From contig CAVBQS010000053.1 in NCBI GenBank assembly GCA_963597615.1, positions 190,576 to 254,575 on the forward strand: a DNA stretch of 64,000 nt, in the 5' to 3' direction. Under the pieces are notes generated by a model. That model was not told the origin of the DNA. It worked only from the letters and a program-made list of their open reading frames with translations, and searched no databases. Below, one piece after another: positions 17,714 through 25,390 of the stretch. The number at the start of each line of letters is the position of its first letter. Within the stretch, counting starts at the first letter, position 1. The position numbers and the translations under genes were made by a program. This DNA is from CAKRJP01 sp963597615 (GTDB lineage: Bacteria; Bacillota; Clostridia; Lachnospirales; Lachnospiraceae).

Positions 17714-18238
17714 ATGCAGTTAGAGAATAGTCTTATTGATCTATTAAAAGAGGAGCAGGCAAAGCTTGGCTATATGGCCGGTGAAGTGAGATTGTATTAT
17801 CCCTTGTCATCTCTTAATCATTTCTTCCAAAAGGAGTATTCGAGGGAGGAGATGGCAGAGTGTTTAAGAAAGTTGCCAGCTTCCTTGACGGATAAACTTG
17901 GAGAAGTTCGGGTAAGCCATAAAGGAGACCGCTTTTGCTTTTATATTCCCCCTAAGGGCAGTGAATATGTCCATGAGCACATGAATCCCAATGAATTTAT
18001 TAAGGAATTGGTAGACTTGTTGGCAGTCCATGGCACCACTATGGAGGAAATATTTTCCCTCTTTGAAAAACGTGGAAGTAAGATTATAAGACAGCCTATG
18101 GAGGGAGAAGAGTTTGATTGGCTGATTCGCTTTGCAGACTCCGATCAGGATCCCTATTACTATTGCTTTAAGGATGAAGGATGCCATATTATTTATCACC
18201 GGTTCTTACCGGAGGATTATAAGGATTTTGGATTTTAA
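17714..18238 (+). CDS. DUF3877-like cytoplasmic protein
   Basis: The 174-residue soluble protein shows LYYPLSSLNHFF and HMNPNEFIKELVDLL and a C-terminal half rich in aromatic and acidic residues (DSDQDPYYYCFKDEGCHIIYHRF). It looks like the DUF3877 family found in Lachnospiraceae; the function is unknown. It starts one base after the DUF368 gene and shares its transcript, which hints at a link with that membrane protein. The stop codon is followed directly by a strong hairpin. Confidence 0.75.
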   Translation: MQLENSLIDLLKEEQAKLGYMAGEVRLYYPLSSLNHFFQKEYSREEMAECLRKLPASLTDKLGEVRVSHKGDRFCFYIPPKGSEYVHEHMNPNEFIKELVDLLAVHGTTMEEIFSLFEKRGSKIIRQPMEGEEFDWLIRFADSDQDPYYYCFKDEGCHIIYHRFLPEDYKDFGF

Positions 18239-18240
18239 AA

Positions 18241-18277
18241 AAGGCCAGCACCGGTAATCGCCGGTGCTGGCCTTTCC
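18241..18277. terminator. Long perfect hairpin after the DUF3877 gene
   Basis: AAGGCCAGCACCGG pairs perfectly with CCGGTGCTGGCCTT around a six-base loop. On the + strand only three T follow the second arm; on the - strand six T follow. It can stop transcription in both directions, better on the - strand. Confidence 0.8.
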
Positions 18278-18326
18278 AATGCTAATACCGGGAAGAATAA
18301 GAGCCCCTGCACCAATTAAAATAGAA

Positions 18327-18371
18327 TGCAATACAATTGTATTGCAAGCGTAATATAAATGTGATACACTA
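18327..18371 (+). promoter_or_regulatory. Promoter with 20-bp palindromic operator for the antitoxin-like gene
   Basis: TTGCAA (18343-18348), a 17-base spacer and TACACT (18366-18371) form a good promoter. A perfect 20-base palindrome centred on CAATTG (18327-18346) overlaps the -35. Proteins of the RelB/DinJ type bind such palindromes and repress their own promoter. Confidence 0.65.
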
Positions 18372-18483
18372 CCAAACAAGGGAGCTTTCATACGGGTGAG
18401 GGAGACATAATCGTATGAAAACTGTTTGCACTCTATGGTGCGAATGGCAATATAGTTGGAGTATGAATAAGGGGATGGTATAA

Positions 18484-18681
18484 ATGGCGAAGGAAGCTGT
18501 TTTACAGGTCAGAATGGACGCTGAGTTAAAGTCAGAAGCAGAGAGCCTTTATAAGGAGATGGGAACATCTCTTGCTGAGGCTGTGCGGATTTTTGCTAAG
18601 CAGAGCGTCCGGCAGAGGGGGATGCCCTTCATGATTTCTGCGGACCCGGGGCATGTATATGGGGAAGCAGGGAATCACTAA
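18484..18681 (+). CDS. RelB/DinJ-family antitoxin-like protein without a toxin partner
   Basis: The 65-residue protein starts with a ribbon-helix-helix pattern (AVLQVRMDAELKSEAESLYKEMGTSLAEAVRIFAKQSV), typical of RelB/DinJ antitoxins, whose first strand contacts DNA. AAGGGGA precedes the start. DinJ is normally followed by a YafQ-like toxin gene; here the stop is followed within 30 bases by a terminator, so there is no partner. The leader of about 105 bases contains a 9-bp inverted repeat (TTTCATACG at 18386 and CGTATGAAA at 18412). It could be a free-standing regulator or the remnant of a toxin-antitoxin pair. Confidence 0.8.
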   Translation: MAKEAVLQVRMDAELKSEAESLYKEMGTSLAEAVRIFAKQSVRQRGMPFMISADPGHVYGEAGNH

Positions 18682-18710
18682 TATCGCTAGGGAGTATTGA
18701 AAAATACAAT

Positions 18711-18752
18711 AGGAAAAGGCTTCCACTCTATACAGAGTGGAAGCCTTTTCCT
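18711..18752. terminator. Shared bidirectional terminator
   Basis: AGGAAAAGGCTTCCACTCT and its exact complement flank a four-base loop (18730-18733). The AAAA/TTTT segments serve as T-runs in both directions. It ends both the antitoxin-like gene and the convergent yitT-like gene, whose stop codon lies inside it. Confidence 0.85.
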
Positions 18753-19570
18753 ATAATCTCACTGGTATTTGTAATTAGAATAAAAGCTCTAGGATCCTGA
18801 GCTTTGATATAATTTCTAAGTCGAATGGCCTGCATACGATTCAGTGCCGTTAAAATAATATATTTTTGCTGGCCGGAAAAAGCACCTTTGGCTTCCACCA
18901 CTGTGGCACCCCTGTGAAGGTCCTTTTTGATGAATTCACAGATAGGTTCCGGATCGGAGCAGATAACATTAAAGAATTTTGAAAGGTTAAAACTTTCAAT
19001 AAATCCATCAATCATGTAGGAACGAATCACCAGTCCAAGCATAGAGAAAAGTCCTGTTTTGATATCGAAGACTACGCAACCTGCAAGGGTGAAGAGGACA
19101 TCGCTTAGCATGAGTCCTTTCCCGATGTCGATGCTGGTATATTTCTTCATAATAAGAGCAATAACATCGGTGCCGCCGCTGGAGGAGCCGATATTAAATA
19201 AAATGGCGGAACCAATGGCCGGAAGAACCACGGCAAAAACCAGCTCCAGCATGGGCTCATCGGTTAAGGGGTGACTCATGGGACAAAAGCGCTCAAGCAG
19301 TGTTAAAGTAATAGATAACAAAGCGGTGGAATAGGCTGTTTTAATAGTAAATTCCTTGCCTAAAACAATCATGCCCAATACAAGAAGCGACATGTTGGCA
19401 ATAAAGGTAAAATCACTGGCAGAAATCACTCCGGTTTTGGCGATGAGTACGGAGAAACCAGTAATACCTCCGAAGGTAAAGTTGTTGGTAAATTTGAAAA
19501 AATAAACCCCCACAGCCATAATCAAAGTACCAGCGGTCATCTGCCAAAATCTTATTAATTTTTCGTTCAT
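18728..19570 (-). CDS. YitT-family membrane protein
   Basis: I chose the ATG at 19570 (product MNEKLIRFW..., 280 residues) because GGGGGA lies six bases upstream, not the one four codons earlier. Five to six membrane helices (N-terminal two thirds, with TFGGITGFSVLIAK and SSSGGTDVIALIMKKY) are followed by a soluble DUF2179 domain (FIKKDLHRGATVVEAKGAFSGQQKYIILTALNR) thought to bind a small ligand. The family's transport role is not established. It is the only convincing minus-strand gene of the window and points away from secG. Confidence 0.92.
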   Translation of the reverse strand: MNEKLIRFWQMTAGTLIMAVGVYFFKFTNNFTFGGITGFSVLIAKTGVISASDFTFIANMSLLVLGMIVLGKEFTIKTAYSTALLSITLTLLERFCPMSHPLTDEPMLELVFAVVLPAIGSAILFNIGSSSGGTDVIALIMKKYTSIDIGKGLMLSDVLFTLAGCVVFDIKTGLFSMLGLVIRSYMIDGFIESFNLSKFFNVICSDPEPICEFIKKDLHRGATVVEAKGAFSGQQKYIILTALNRMQAIRLRNYIKAQDPRAFILITNTSEIIGKGFHSV

Positions 19571-19621
19571 AATATCCCCCATAGGATGCCTTTTTAGATT
19601 GCATCCTTTATATATATCCCG

Positions 19622-19650
19622 ATTGTAACGCGGCTACTTTGTGAAGTCAA
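19622..19650 (-). promoter_or_regulatory. Promoter of the yitT-like gene
   Basis: On the minus strand TTGACT (19650-19645), a 17-base spacer and TACAAT (19627-19622) form a near-consensus promoter. The transcript leader contains a GGATGC/GCATCC hairpin (19584-19606) just before the ribosome-binding site. Confidence 0.7.
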
Positions 19651-19698
19651 CCGCTAGTAAAGGGATGATGTCATCACATAATATCATAGGAAAAAGTC

Positions 19699-19727
19699 TT
19701 GTTTTTCTTTGGCGGATATGGTACCAT
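19699..19727 (+). promoter_or_regulatory. Candidate promoter of secG
   Basis: TTGTTT, a 17-base spacer and TACCAT, divergent from the yitT promoter. Confidence 0.45.
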
Positions 19728-19758
19728 AACTTTGGTTTATACGCAGGAGGTGTGAAAC

Positions 19759-20001
19759 TTGGATATTTTAAAGATTGTTTTAATGATTATATTTGCAATA
19801 GACTGTATCGCATTGACAGTGTTAGTACTGATGCAGGAAGGCAAGTCTGCAGGACTTGGAACCATCGGTGGTATGGCAGATACCTACTGGGGACAGAACA
19901 AGGGCCGCTCTATGGAAGGGGCTATGGTAAAAGTCACAAGAGTGCTTGCGGTATTGTTTATTGTACTGGCAGCAGTGTTGAATTTAAGTGTATTCGCATA
20001 A
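19759..20001 (+). CDS. secG: Preprotein translocase subunit SecG
   Basis: The 80-residue protein has two membrane helices (about 3-23 and 58-78) separated by the SecG loop LMQEGKSAGLGTIGG. It is the small non-essential subunit of the SecYEG export channel. The start is TTG at 19759, with AGGAGGTG seven bases upstream. A terminator follows, and rnr and smpB come next, an order common in Firmicutes. Confidence 0.95.
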   Translation: MDILKIVLMIIFAIDCIALTVLVLMQEGKSAGLGTIGGMADTYWGQNKGRSMEGAMVKVTRVLAVLFIVLAAVLNLSVFA

Positions 20002-20026
20002 GCTGAATGTAGCTGGAAAATGTTAG

Positions 20027-20055
20027 GACACTCCTGTAGAGGGAGTGTCTTTTTT
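20027..20055 (+). terminator. Terminator between secG and rnr
   Basis: GACACTCC pairs with GGAGTGTC, followed by six T. With rnr starting at 20087 only 30 bases later, it may be an attenuator allowing read-through. Confidence 0.85.
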
Positions 20056-20086
20056 GCGTAACAAAAGATTCTATTTAGAGGAGATT

Positions 20087-22225
20087 ATGAATAAAACAGA
20101 CAAAAGCTTTGAAAAAAGAAAGAAAATTATATATGAACTCATCTGTGACGAGATTTACATCCCTATGAAGTTTAAGGAGCTTTGCATTCTTTTAAATGTA
20201 GCCAAGGAGGACAGAGATGACCTTCGAAGAGTTCTGGAAGCGTTAGAGCAGGAAGGAAAGATTTTTCTTTCAAAAAAAGGCAAATATTGTAAGGGAGAGG
20301 CAAAAAGACTTCAGGGGACCTATAGAGCCAGCGGCAGAGGATTTGGCTTTGTGACTGTAGAAGGGGAGATGGAAGATATCTACATTCCGGAAGAGGAAGT
20401 GCATGATGCCTTTGATCAGGATCTTGTGGAGCTTGTGATTACGAAAGCAGCAGGAGATTCTGGAAAACGACAGGAAGGTAAGATTGTCAGGATTGTAGAA
20501 CGAGGTCATGCAAAGATCGTAGGTCTCTATCAGGTAAAGCCCGGAAAGAATTACGGTTTTGTAATTCCAGATAATAGTAAGATTGACTGGGATGTCTTTG
20601 TGCCGGTGGAACGGGCAAAGGGGGCCGTAGATGGCCAGAAGGTTGTAGTGGAATTTACTTCCTACGGAGAGGATGGAAGAAAGCCGGAAGGAAAGATTGT
20701 GGAGATTATCGGCCACATTACAGATCCGGGAACGGATATTTTGTCCATAGTAAAGGCTTATGATCTTCCGGTGGAATTTCCGGACAAGGTAAGCAATCAG
20801 GCGGTGCGAGTTGCCAAGCCTGTAAGCCAGGCAGATATGGTAGGTCGGAAAGATTTAAGAAGTCTGCAAATGGTCACCATTGATGGGGAGGATGCCAAAG
20901 ACTTAGATGATGCAGTTTCTCTTACAAAAGAGGGAGAAAATTACATCTTAGGAGTTCACATTGCTGATGTTACCAATTACGTCCAGGAAAATAGTGCTTT
21001 AGACCATGAAGCTCTGAAGCGAGGAACCAGTGTCTATTTGGTAGACCGGGTAATCCCAATGCTTCCAAGAGTCCTATCAAACGGCATGTGTTCTCTGAAT
21101 GCCGGGGAAGACAGACTGGCTCTTAGCTGTATTATGACAGTGAATCCTAAGGGAGAAGTAATTGCTAATGAAATTGCTGAAACTGTGATCCATGTAGATG
21201 AACGCATGACCTACACCAGTGTGAAAAAGATTTTGGAAGATGAGGATAAGGAAGAAATCAAACGCTATGAGAGTCTTGTGCCTATGTTTAAAGACATGTT
21301 AGAATTATCAAAGATTCTAAGACTGCGAAGAAAAAAACGAGGGGCTATTGACTTTGATTTTCCTGAGACCAAGGTAATTTTAGATGAGAATGGACGTCCA
21401 CTGGAAATGAAGCCTTATGAGCGAAATGTGGCTACCAAGCTAATCGAAGATTTTATGCTGTTAGCAAATGAAACTGTGGCAGAAGAGTGCTTTTGGCAGG
21501 AGCTTCCCTTTGTATACCGGACCCATGAGGCCCCTGATGAAGAGAAGATTAAGAGACTTTCAACCTTCATTAATAACTTAGGATATAGCATGCATGTGGG
21601 AAATAAGGAGCTACATCCAAAGGAAGTCCAGAAGCTTTTGGTAAAAGTAGAAGGAAAACCGGAGGAAGCCATGGTTAGCCGTTTGACTTTAAGATCCATG
21701 AAACAGGCAAAATACACACCGGAAAACACGGGGCATTTTGGATTGGCTGCCAAGTATTATACCCACTTCACATCACCTATTCGAAGGTATCCGGACTTGC
21801 AGATTCATAGAATTATTAAAGATAATCTTCGTGGAAGGATGAATTCTTCCAAAACCCAGCATTATGAAAAAATTCTGCCGGAAGTATGCAAGCAGGCCAG
21901 CGAATTGGAACGAAGGGCAGACGAAGCAGAAAGAGAAACCATTAAGCTGAAAAAAGTGGAATACATGAAGGAACGTATTGGCGAAACCTATGAGGGCGTG
22001 ATTTCAGGTCTTACCAAGTGGGGAATGTATGTGGAGCTTCCAAATACCATTGAGGGCTTAGTACATGTAACCAATATGCAGGATGATCACTATGATTACG
22101 ACGAGCTGCGCTATGAGATGGTAGGAGAACATATAGGCAGATGCTTTAAGTTGGGACAGACCGTTACCATAAAGGTCTTGTCTGTGGACCTCTTGCTTCG
22201 GACCATAGATTTTGCATTGGCTTAA
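20087..22225 (+). CDS. rnr: Ribonuclease R
   Basis: I set the start at ATG 20087 (GAGGAG upstream); the longer frame from 20045 would begin inside the terminator. The 712-residue enzyme has an N-terminal winged-helix region, two cold-shock OB domains, the RNB catalytic domain (TIDGEDAKDLDDAVSL with the metal-binding aspartates; HFTSPIRRYPDLQIHR) and a C-terminal S1 domain. It degrades structured RNA 3' to 5' and, with SmpB and tmRNA, removes faulty messages on stalled ribosomes; both partners are encoded just downstream. Confidence 0.96.
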   Translation: MNKTDKSFEKRKKIIYELICDEIYIPMKFKELCILLNVAKEDRDDLRRVLEALEQEGKIFLSKKGKYCKGEAKRLQGTYRASGRGFGFVTVEGEMEDIYIPEEEVHDAFDQDLVELVITKAAGDSGKRQEGKIVRIVERGHAKIVGLYQVKPGKNYGFVIPDNSKIDWDVFVPVERAKGAVDGQKVVVEFTSYGEDGRKPEGKIVEIIGHITDPGTDILSIVKAYDLPVEFPDKVSNQAVRVAKPVSQADMVGRKDLRSLQMVTIDGEDAKDLDDAVSLTKEGENYILGVHIADVTNYVQENSALDHEALKRGTSVYLVDRVIPMLPRVLSNGMCSLNAGEDRLALSCIMTVNPKGEVIANEIAETVIHVDERMTYTSVKKILEDEDKEEIKRYESLVPMFKDMLELSKILRLRRKKRGAIDFDFPETKVILDENGRPLEMKPYERNVATKLIEDFMLLANETVAEECFWQELPFVYRTHEAPDEEKIKRLSTFINNLGYSMHVGNKELHPKEVQKLLVKVEGKPEEAMVSRLTLRSMKQAKYTPENTGHFGLAAKYYTHFTSPIRRYPDLQIHRIIKDNLRGRMNSSKTQHYEKILPEVCKQASELERRADEAERETIKLKKVEYMKERIGETYEGVISGLTKWGMYVELPNTIEGLVHVTNMQDDHYDYDELRYEMVGEHIGRCFKLGQTVTIKVLSVDLLLRTIDFALA

Positions 22226-22249
22226 TTCAAAAAAGGAGAAGAAAATTAC

Positions 22250-22723
22250 ATGGCAAAAGCAAAAAGCGATGGCAAGCTGATTGCCAATAATAAAAAAGCA
22301 TACCATGACTATTTTATTTTAGATAAATTTGAGGCAGGCATTAGCCTTCATGGTACAGAGGTAAAGTCTCTTCGTATGGGAAAGTGTAGTATTAAGGAAG
22401 CCTTTGTCAGGGTGGAAAATGGTGAAGTTTACGTTTATGGGATGCATATTAGTCCTTATGAAAAGGGAAATATATTTAACAAGGATCCTATGCGGGTGCG
22501 AAAGCTCTTGCTTCACAAGTCTGAGATTAACAAGTTAGTGGGCCAGACTAAGGAAAAAGGAATTACCATTATGCCTCTTAGGGTTTATTTTAAAGGGAGC
22601 CTTGTAAAGGTGGAAATTGGCATTGCTAAGGGTAAAAAACTCTATGACAAGCGCCAGGATATTGCTAAAAAGGACCAGCAGCGAGAGGCTCAGAGAGATT
22701 TTAAAATTCGAAATTTTGGATAA
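22250..22723 (+). CDS. smpB: SsrA-binding protein SmpB
   Basis: The 157-residue protein is the normal length for SmpB: NKKAYHDYFILDKFEAGISLHGTEVKSLRMGKCSIKEAFV at the N-terminus, the RKLLLHKSEI motif, and the basic C-terminal tail (KKLYDKRQDIAKKDQQREAQRDFK) that enters the ribosomal decoding site. It binds tmRNA, encoded 1.5 kb downstream, and starts trans-translation. GGAGAAG lies nine bases before the start, and the gene follows rnr by 24 bases. Confidence 0.97.
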   Translation: MAKAKSDGKLIANNKKAYHDYFILDKFEAGISLHGTEVKSLRMGKCSIKEAFVRVENGEVYVYGMHISPYEKGNIFNKDPMRVRKLLLHKSEINKLVGQTKEKGITIMPLRVYFKGSLVKVEIGIAKGKKLYDKRQDIAKKDQQREAQRDFKIRNFG

Positions 22724-22790
22724 GGATTGGGAAATGGGTGAGCTTAAGCTGATACTTATGCATTTAGGTTATGTCGGAGGAACATAAGAA

Positions 22791-23453
22791 ATGGATAGTT
22801 TTGTATTTGTAATGGATGTAGTGGGGACTGTAGCCTTTGCAATATCAGGAGCTATGGTGGCTATTCGGAAGAAAATGGATATTTTTGGGGTATGTATTCT
22901 GGCTTTAACTACAGCAACTGGAGGGGGATTGATTAGAGATTTGATCATTGGAAAAAATCCACCGCAAATGTTTCGAGATCCTTTTTATGTATTGATTTCT
23001 GTAGTGACAGCAATCTTAGTCTTTTGTTTCTTTTTCTTTGAAAAGAAAGATCCGGGGATGAAAAGTAAATATGCTGTTTTTAATGAAAAAATACTTTTCT
23101 TATGCGATAGTTTAGGTTTAGCTGCTTTTACGGTAGACGGTGTCAATGCGGGTATGGTTTCAGCAGGTTACAAGAGTTTATTTTTGGTGGTATTTTTAGG
23201 AACCCTCACAGGAGTTGGAGGAGGTCTTCTTCGGGATGTATTTGCCCAGGAAATGCCTATGATTTTTGTAAAACAAGTCTATGCTTGTGCCTGTATTTTG
23301 GGAGGACTTGCTACGGGATTTCTTTGGAACCGAATAGGAGCGAACGAAGCCATGTTGGTAGGATTTGTTATCACCTTGGCGGTACGCTTCCTAGCGGCCT
23401 ATTTTCACTGGGATTTGCCAAAGATTTCTGACATAGAAGAGAATAAAAATTAA
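22791..23453 (+). CDS. TRIC-family (UPF0126) cation channel protein
   Basis: The 220-residue protein has about seven membrane helices made of two related three-helix units: GTVAFAISGAMVAIRKKMDIFGVCILALTTATGGGLIRDLIIG and the later LAAFTVDGVNAG...GTLTGVGGGLLRDVF. The GGGLIRD/GGGLLRD motifs mark the family, whose bacterial members form trimeric potassium-permeable channels. Its link to the trans-translation genes around it is probably only positional. Confidence 0.88.
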   Translation: MDSFVFVMDVVGTVAFAISGAMVAIRKKMDIFGVCILALTTATGGGLIRDLIIGKNPPQMFRDPFYVLISVVTAILVFCFFFFEKKDPGMKSKYAVFNEKILFLCDSLGLAAFTVDGVNAGMVSAGYKSLFLVVFLGTLTGVGGGLLRDVFAQEMPMIFVKQVYACACILGGLATGFLWNRIGANEAMLVGFVITLAVRFLAAYFHWDLPKISDIEENKN

Positions 23454-23463
23454 GAGATGAATT

Positions 23464-24189
23464 ATGAACATGGCTAGAAGCAATAAATACTTATTATGTG
23501 AACAAAATTGGGTGTTTTATACGCTGATGATGGTAGCTGGATTTTGGGGATCCTTTACTTATTTGCTTAGGGGAAATGTTTTCTGTAATGCTCAAACAGG
23601 AAATGTGGTACTTCTTGGTATGGCTATTGGATCTGGAGAAGTGAATCAGGTGATTTACTATTTGATTCCAATTTCAGCTTATTTAGCAGGAGCAATTATA
23701 TCCGAAATTTCACCTAATCCTGTAAAAAACAATTTAAAGATCCGTTGGGATACGCTGTTAATCGGAATAGAAGCATTGGTGGTAATAGCTCTAGGATTTG
23801 TACCAGAATCAGCTCCGGTGCAGATCTCTCAGATAGCAATTAACTTTATTGCTTCTATGCAGTTTACTACCTTTAGGCAGGCTCAGGGGACTCCTATGGC
23901 AACCACATTTGCAACCAATCACATTCGCCAGATTGGTATTGCAATAGCAAAAGAAATAAGGCATCGAAATCAGGAGGATAAAAGTCATAGAATTAAATTA
24001 AAAAAGCATGTATTGATGCTTCTTTGTTTTCTGACAGGTGCTGTTGTAGGTACAGTGTTCTGCAGGTACATGGAAGGTCGGGCTATATGGATCACTGCAA
24101 TTCCTCTTAGTGTTCTCTTTGTAATGATGATTTGTGATGATAAAGCCAATGGAAGTGAGGGGTTAAAGAAAAAACCTTTAGGACATTAG
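23464..24189 (+). CDS. YoaK-like (DUF1275) membrane protein
   Basis: The 241-residue protein has about six membrane helices and the DUF1275 features GSFTYLLRGNVFCNAQTGNVVLLGMAI and NFIASMQFTTFRQAQGTPMATTFATNHIR. The family's function is not known. It follows the TRIC gene by ten bases, so both are probably co-transcribed, and it ends directly before the ssrA promoter. Confidence 0.85.
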   Translation: MNMARSNKYLLCEQNWVFYTLMMVAGFWGSFTYLLRGNVFCNAQTGNVVLLGMAIGSGEVNQVIYYLIPISAYLAGAIISEISPNPVKNNLKIRWDTLLIGIEALVVIALGFVPESAPVQISQIAINFIASMQFTTFRQAQGTPMATTFATNHIRQIGIAIAKEIRHRNQEDKSHRIKLKKHVLMLLCFLTGAVVGTVFCRYMEGRAIWITAIPLSVLFVMMICDDKANGSEGLKKKPLGH

Positions 24190-24191
24190 GG

Positions 24192-24220
24192 TTGACACCT
24201 TTATGAATTACATTTAGAAT
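24192..24220 (+). promoter_or_regulatory. Promoter of ssrA
   Basis: TTGACA (24192-24197), 17-base spacer, TAGAAT (24215-24220): close to consensus, as expected for an abundant RNA. Transcription would start about 20 bases before the mature 5' end. Confidence 0.8.
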
Positions 24221-24247
24221 AAGAAATGAAAACGTCTGTACTAACCA

Positions 24248-24594
24248 GGGCTTGTACTGGTTTCGACGGGGGTTTGGAAGTTGGAGAAGCCATCCGTAGT
24301 GGGACACTACGATAAAAGTTCCATTTTAAATTTAAACGCAGACGAAAATTTAGCGTACGCTGCCTAATTTCGGCAGCAGTCGTCCTTAGGTCATCCGCTG
24401 CTTAAGATAACGGCTTCAAACTTGCGGAGCACTTCATTTCCAAAGCTTTGAGGAGATGGAAGATTTTATGAAGCTACTAAAGTCAGTAACCTGTCATTAG
24501 GTGATTGATGGAGGGAATGTTAATATAATGACTGTGATGGGAGATGCTCTGATGGATGAGCTTTCGGACGCGGGTTCGATTCCCGCCAGGTCCA
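24248..24594 (+). ncRNA. ssrA: Transfer-messenger RNA
   Basis: The 5' end GGGCTTG pairs with CAGGTCC at 24587-24593 to form the acceptor stem; TGGTTTCGACGGGG follows the 5' arm and GCGGGTTCGATTCCCGC forms the T arm. The tag frame begins at AAC 24335 and ends at TAA 24365-24367, reading NADENLAYAA after the alanine charged on the tmRNA, so the full tag is A-NADENLAYAA. The ends of the tag are the usual protease signal. After the discriminator base A at 24594 the sequence continues CTT, so the CCA end is not encoded and must be added. SmpB is encoded upstream. Confidence 0.97.
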
Positions 24595-24602
24595 CTTCAT
24601 AG

Positions 24603-24639
24603 GCCGTATTCAAGGATTTTCTTGGATACGGCTTTTTTT
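24603..24639 (+). terminator. Terminator of ssrA
   Basis: GCCGTATTCAAG pairs with CTTGGATACGGC (one G-T pair), followed by seven T. Confidence 0.93.
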
Positions 24640-24706
24640 CACACATTTACCATAAAAATCATGTATGATAGAACCATAAGAGCCTAAATTGATACAGGAG
24701 GTTACC

Positions 24707-25390
24707 ATGGATAAGATTAAAATATTAGTAGTAGATGATGAGAGTAGAATGAGAAAACTGGTTCGCGATTTCCTGGACCGGGAAGGATATGAAGTATTAG
24801 AGGCAGCAAATGGCATGGAAGCCATGGAAATCTTCTATCAGGAGAAGGAGATTGCCTTGGTGATTTTGGATGTCATGATGCCTAAGATGGATGGATGGCA
24901 GACTTGCAGAGAGATTAGACAGTCTTCCCAAGTGCCAATTATTATGTTGACAGCAAGGTCTGAGGAGAGAGATGAACTGCAGGGCTTTGACCTTGGAGTG
25001 GATGAATATATTTCCAAGCCCTTTAGTCCCAAAATCTTGGTTGCAAGGGTGGGAGCAATTCTTAGACGTTCTAACAGTCTGTCAGTTTCTGATGCTGTAG
25101 AGGTTGGAGGCATTACCTTGGATAAGGCAGCCCACCAGGTGAAGCTAGAAGGGGAGGAACTAGACCTAAGCTTTAAGGAGTTTGAACTATTGGCTTATTT
25201 TATAGACAATCAGGGAATTGCTTTGTCAAGAGAAAAGATTCTTAATAACGTATGGAACTATGATTATTTTGGGGATGCAAGAACTATAGATACCCATGTA
25301 AAGAAGCTTCGAAGCAAGCTGAAGGACAAAGGAAACTATATTAAGACCATCTGGGGTATGGGTTATAAATTTGAGGTAGATAAAGAGTGA
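24707..25390 (+). CDS. OmpR/PhoB-family response regulator
   Basis: The start is ATG 24707 with AGGAGGT four bases upstream; the frame itself extends six codons further without a site. The 227-residue protein has a receiver (D10, D11, phospho-acceptor D55, K near 104 in SKPF) and a winged-helix DNA-binding domain (LSFKEFELLAYFIDNQGIALSREKILNNVW; RTIDTHVKKLRSKL). The kinase gene overlaps its end by four bases. Its targets are not visible in the sequence. Confidence 0.95.
   Translation: MDKIKILVVDDESRMRKLVRDFLDREGYEVLEAANGMEAMEIFYQEKEIALVILDVMMPKMDGWQTCREIRQSSQVPIIMLTARSEERDELQGFDLGVDEYISKPFSPKILVARVGAILRRSNSLSVSDAVEVGGITLDKAAHQVKLEGEELDLSFKEFELLAYFIDNQGIALSREKILNNVWNYDYFGDARTIDTHVKKLRSKLKDKGNYIKTIWGMGYKFEVDKE

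Noticed and set aside
19641..20006. 121-codon + strand frame over secG
   Set aside because: SecG in another frame has the right length, TTG start with a strong ribosome-binding site and two membrane helices; the longer frame has none of these.
24190..24640. Additional tRNA genes around ssrA
   Set aside because: The T-arm-like sequence belongs to the tmRNA; no separate cloverleaf can be built.
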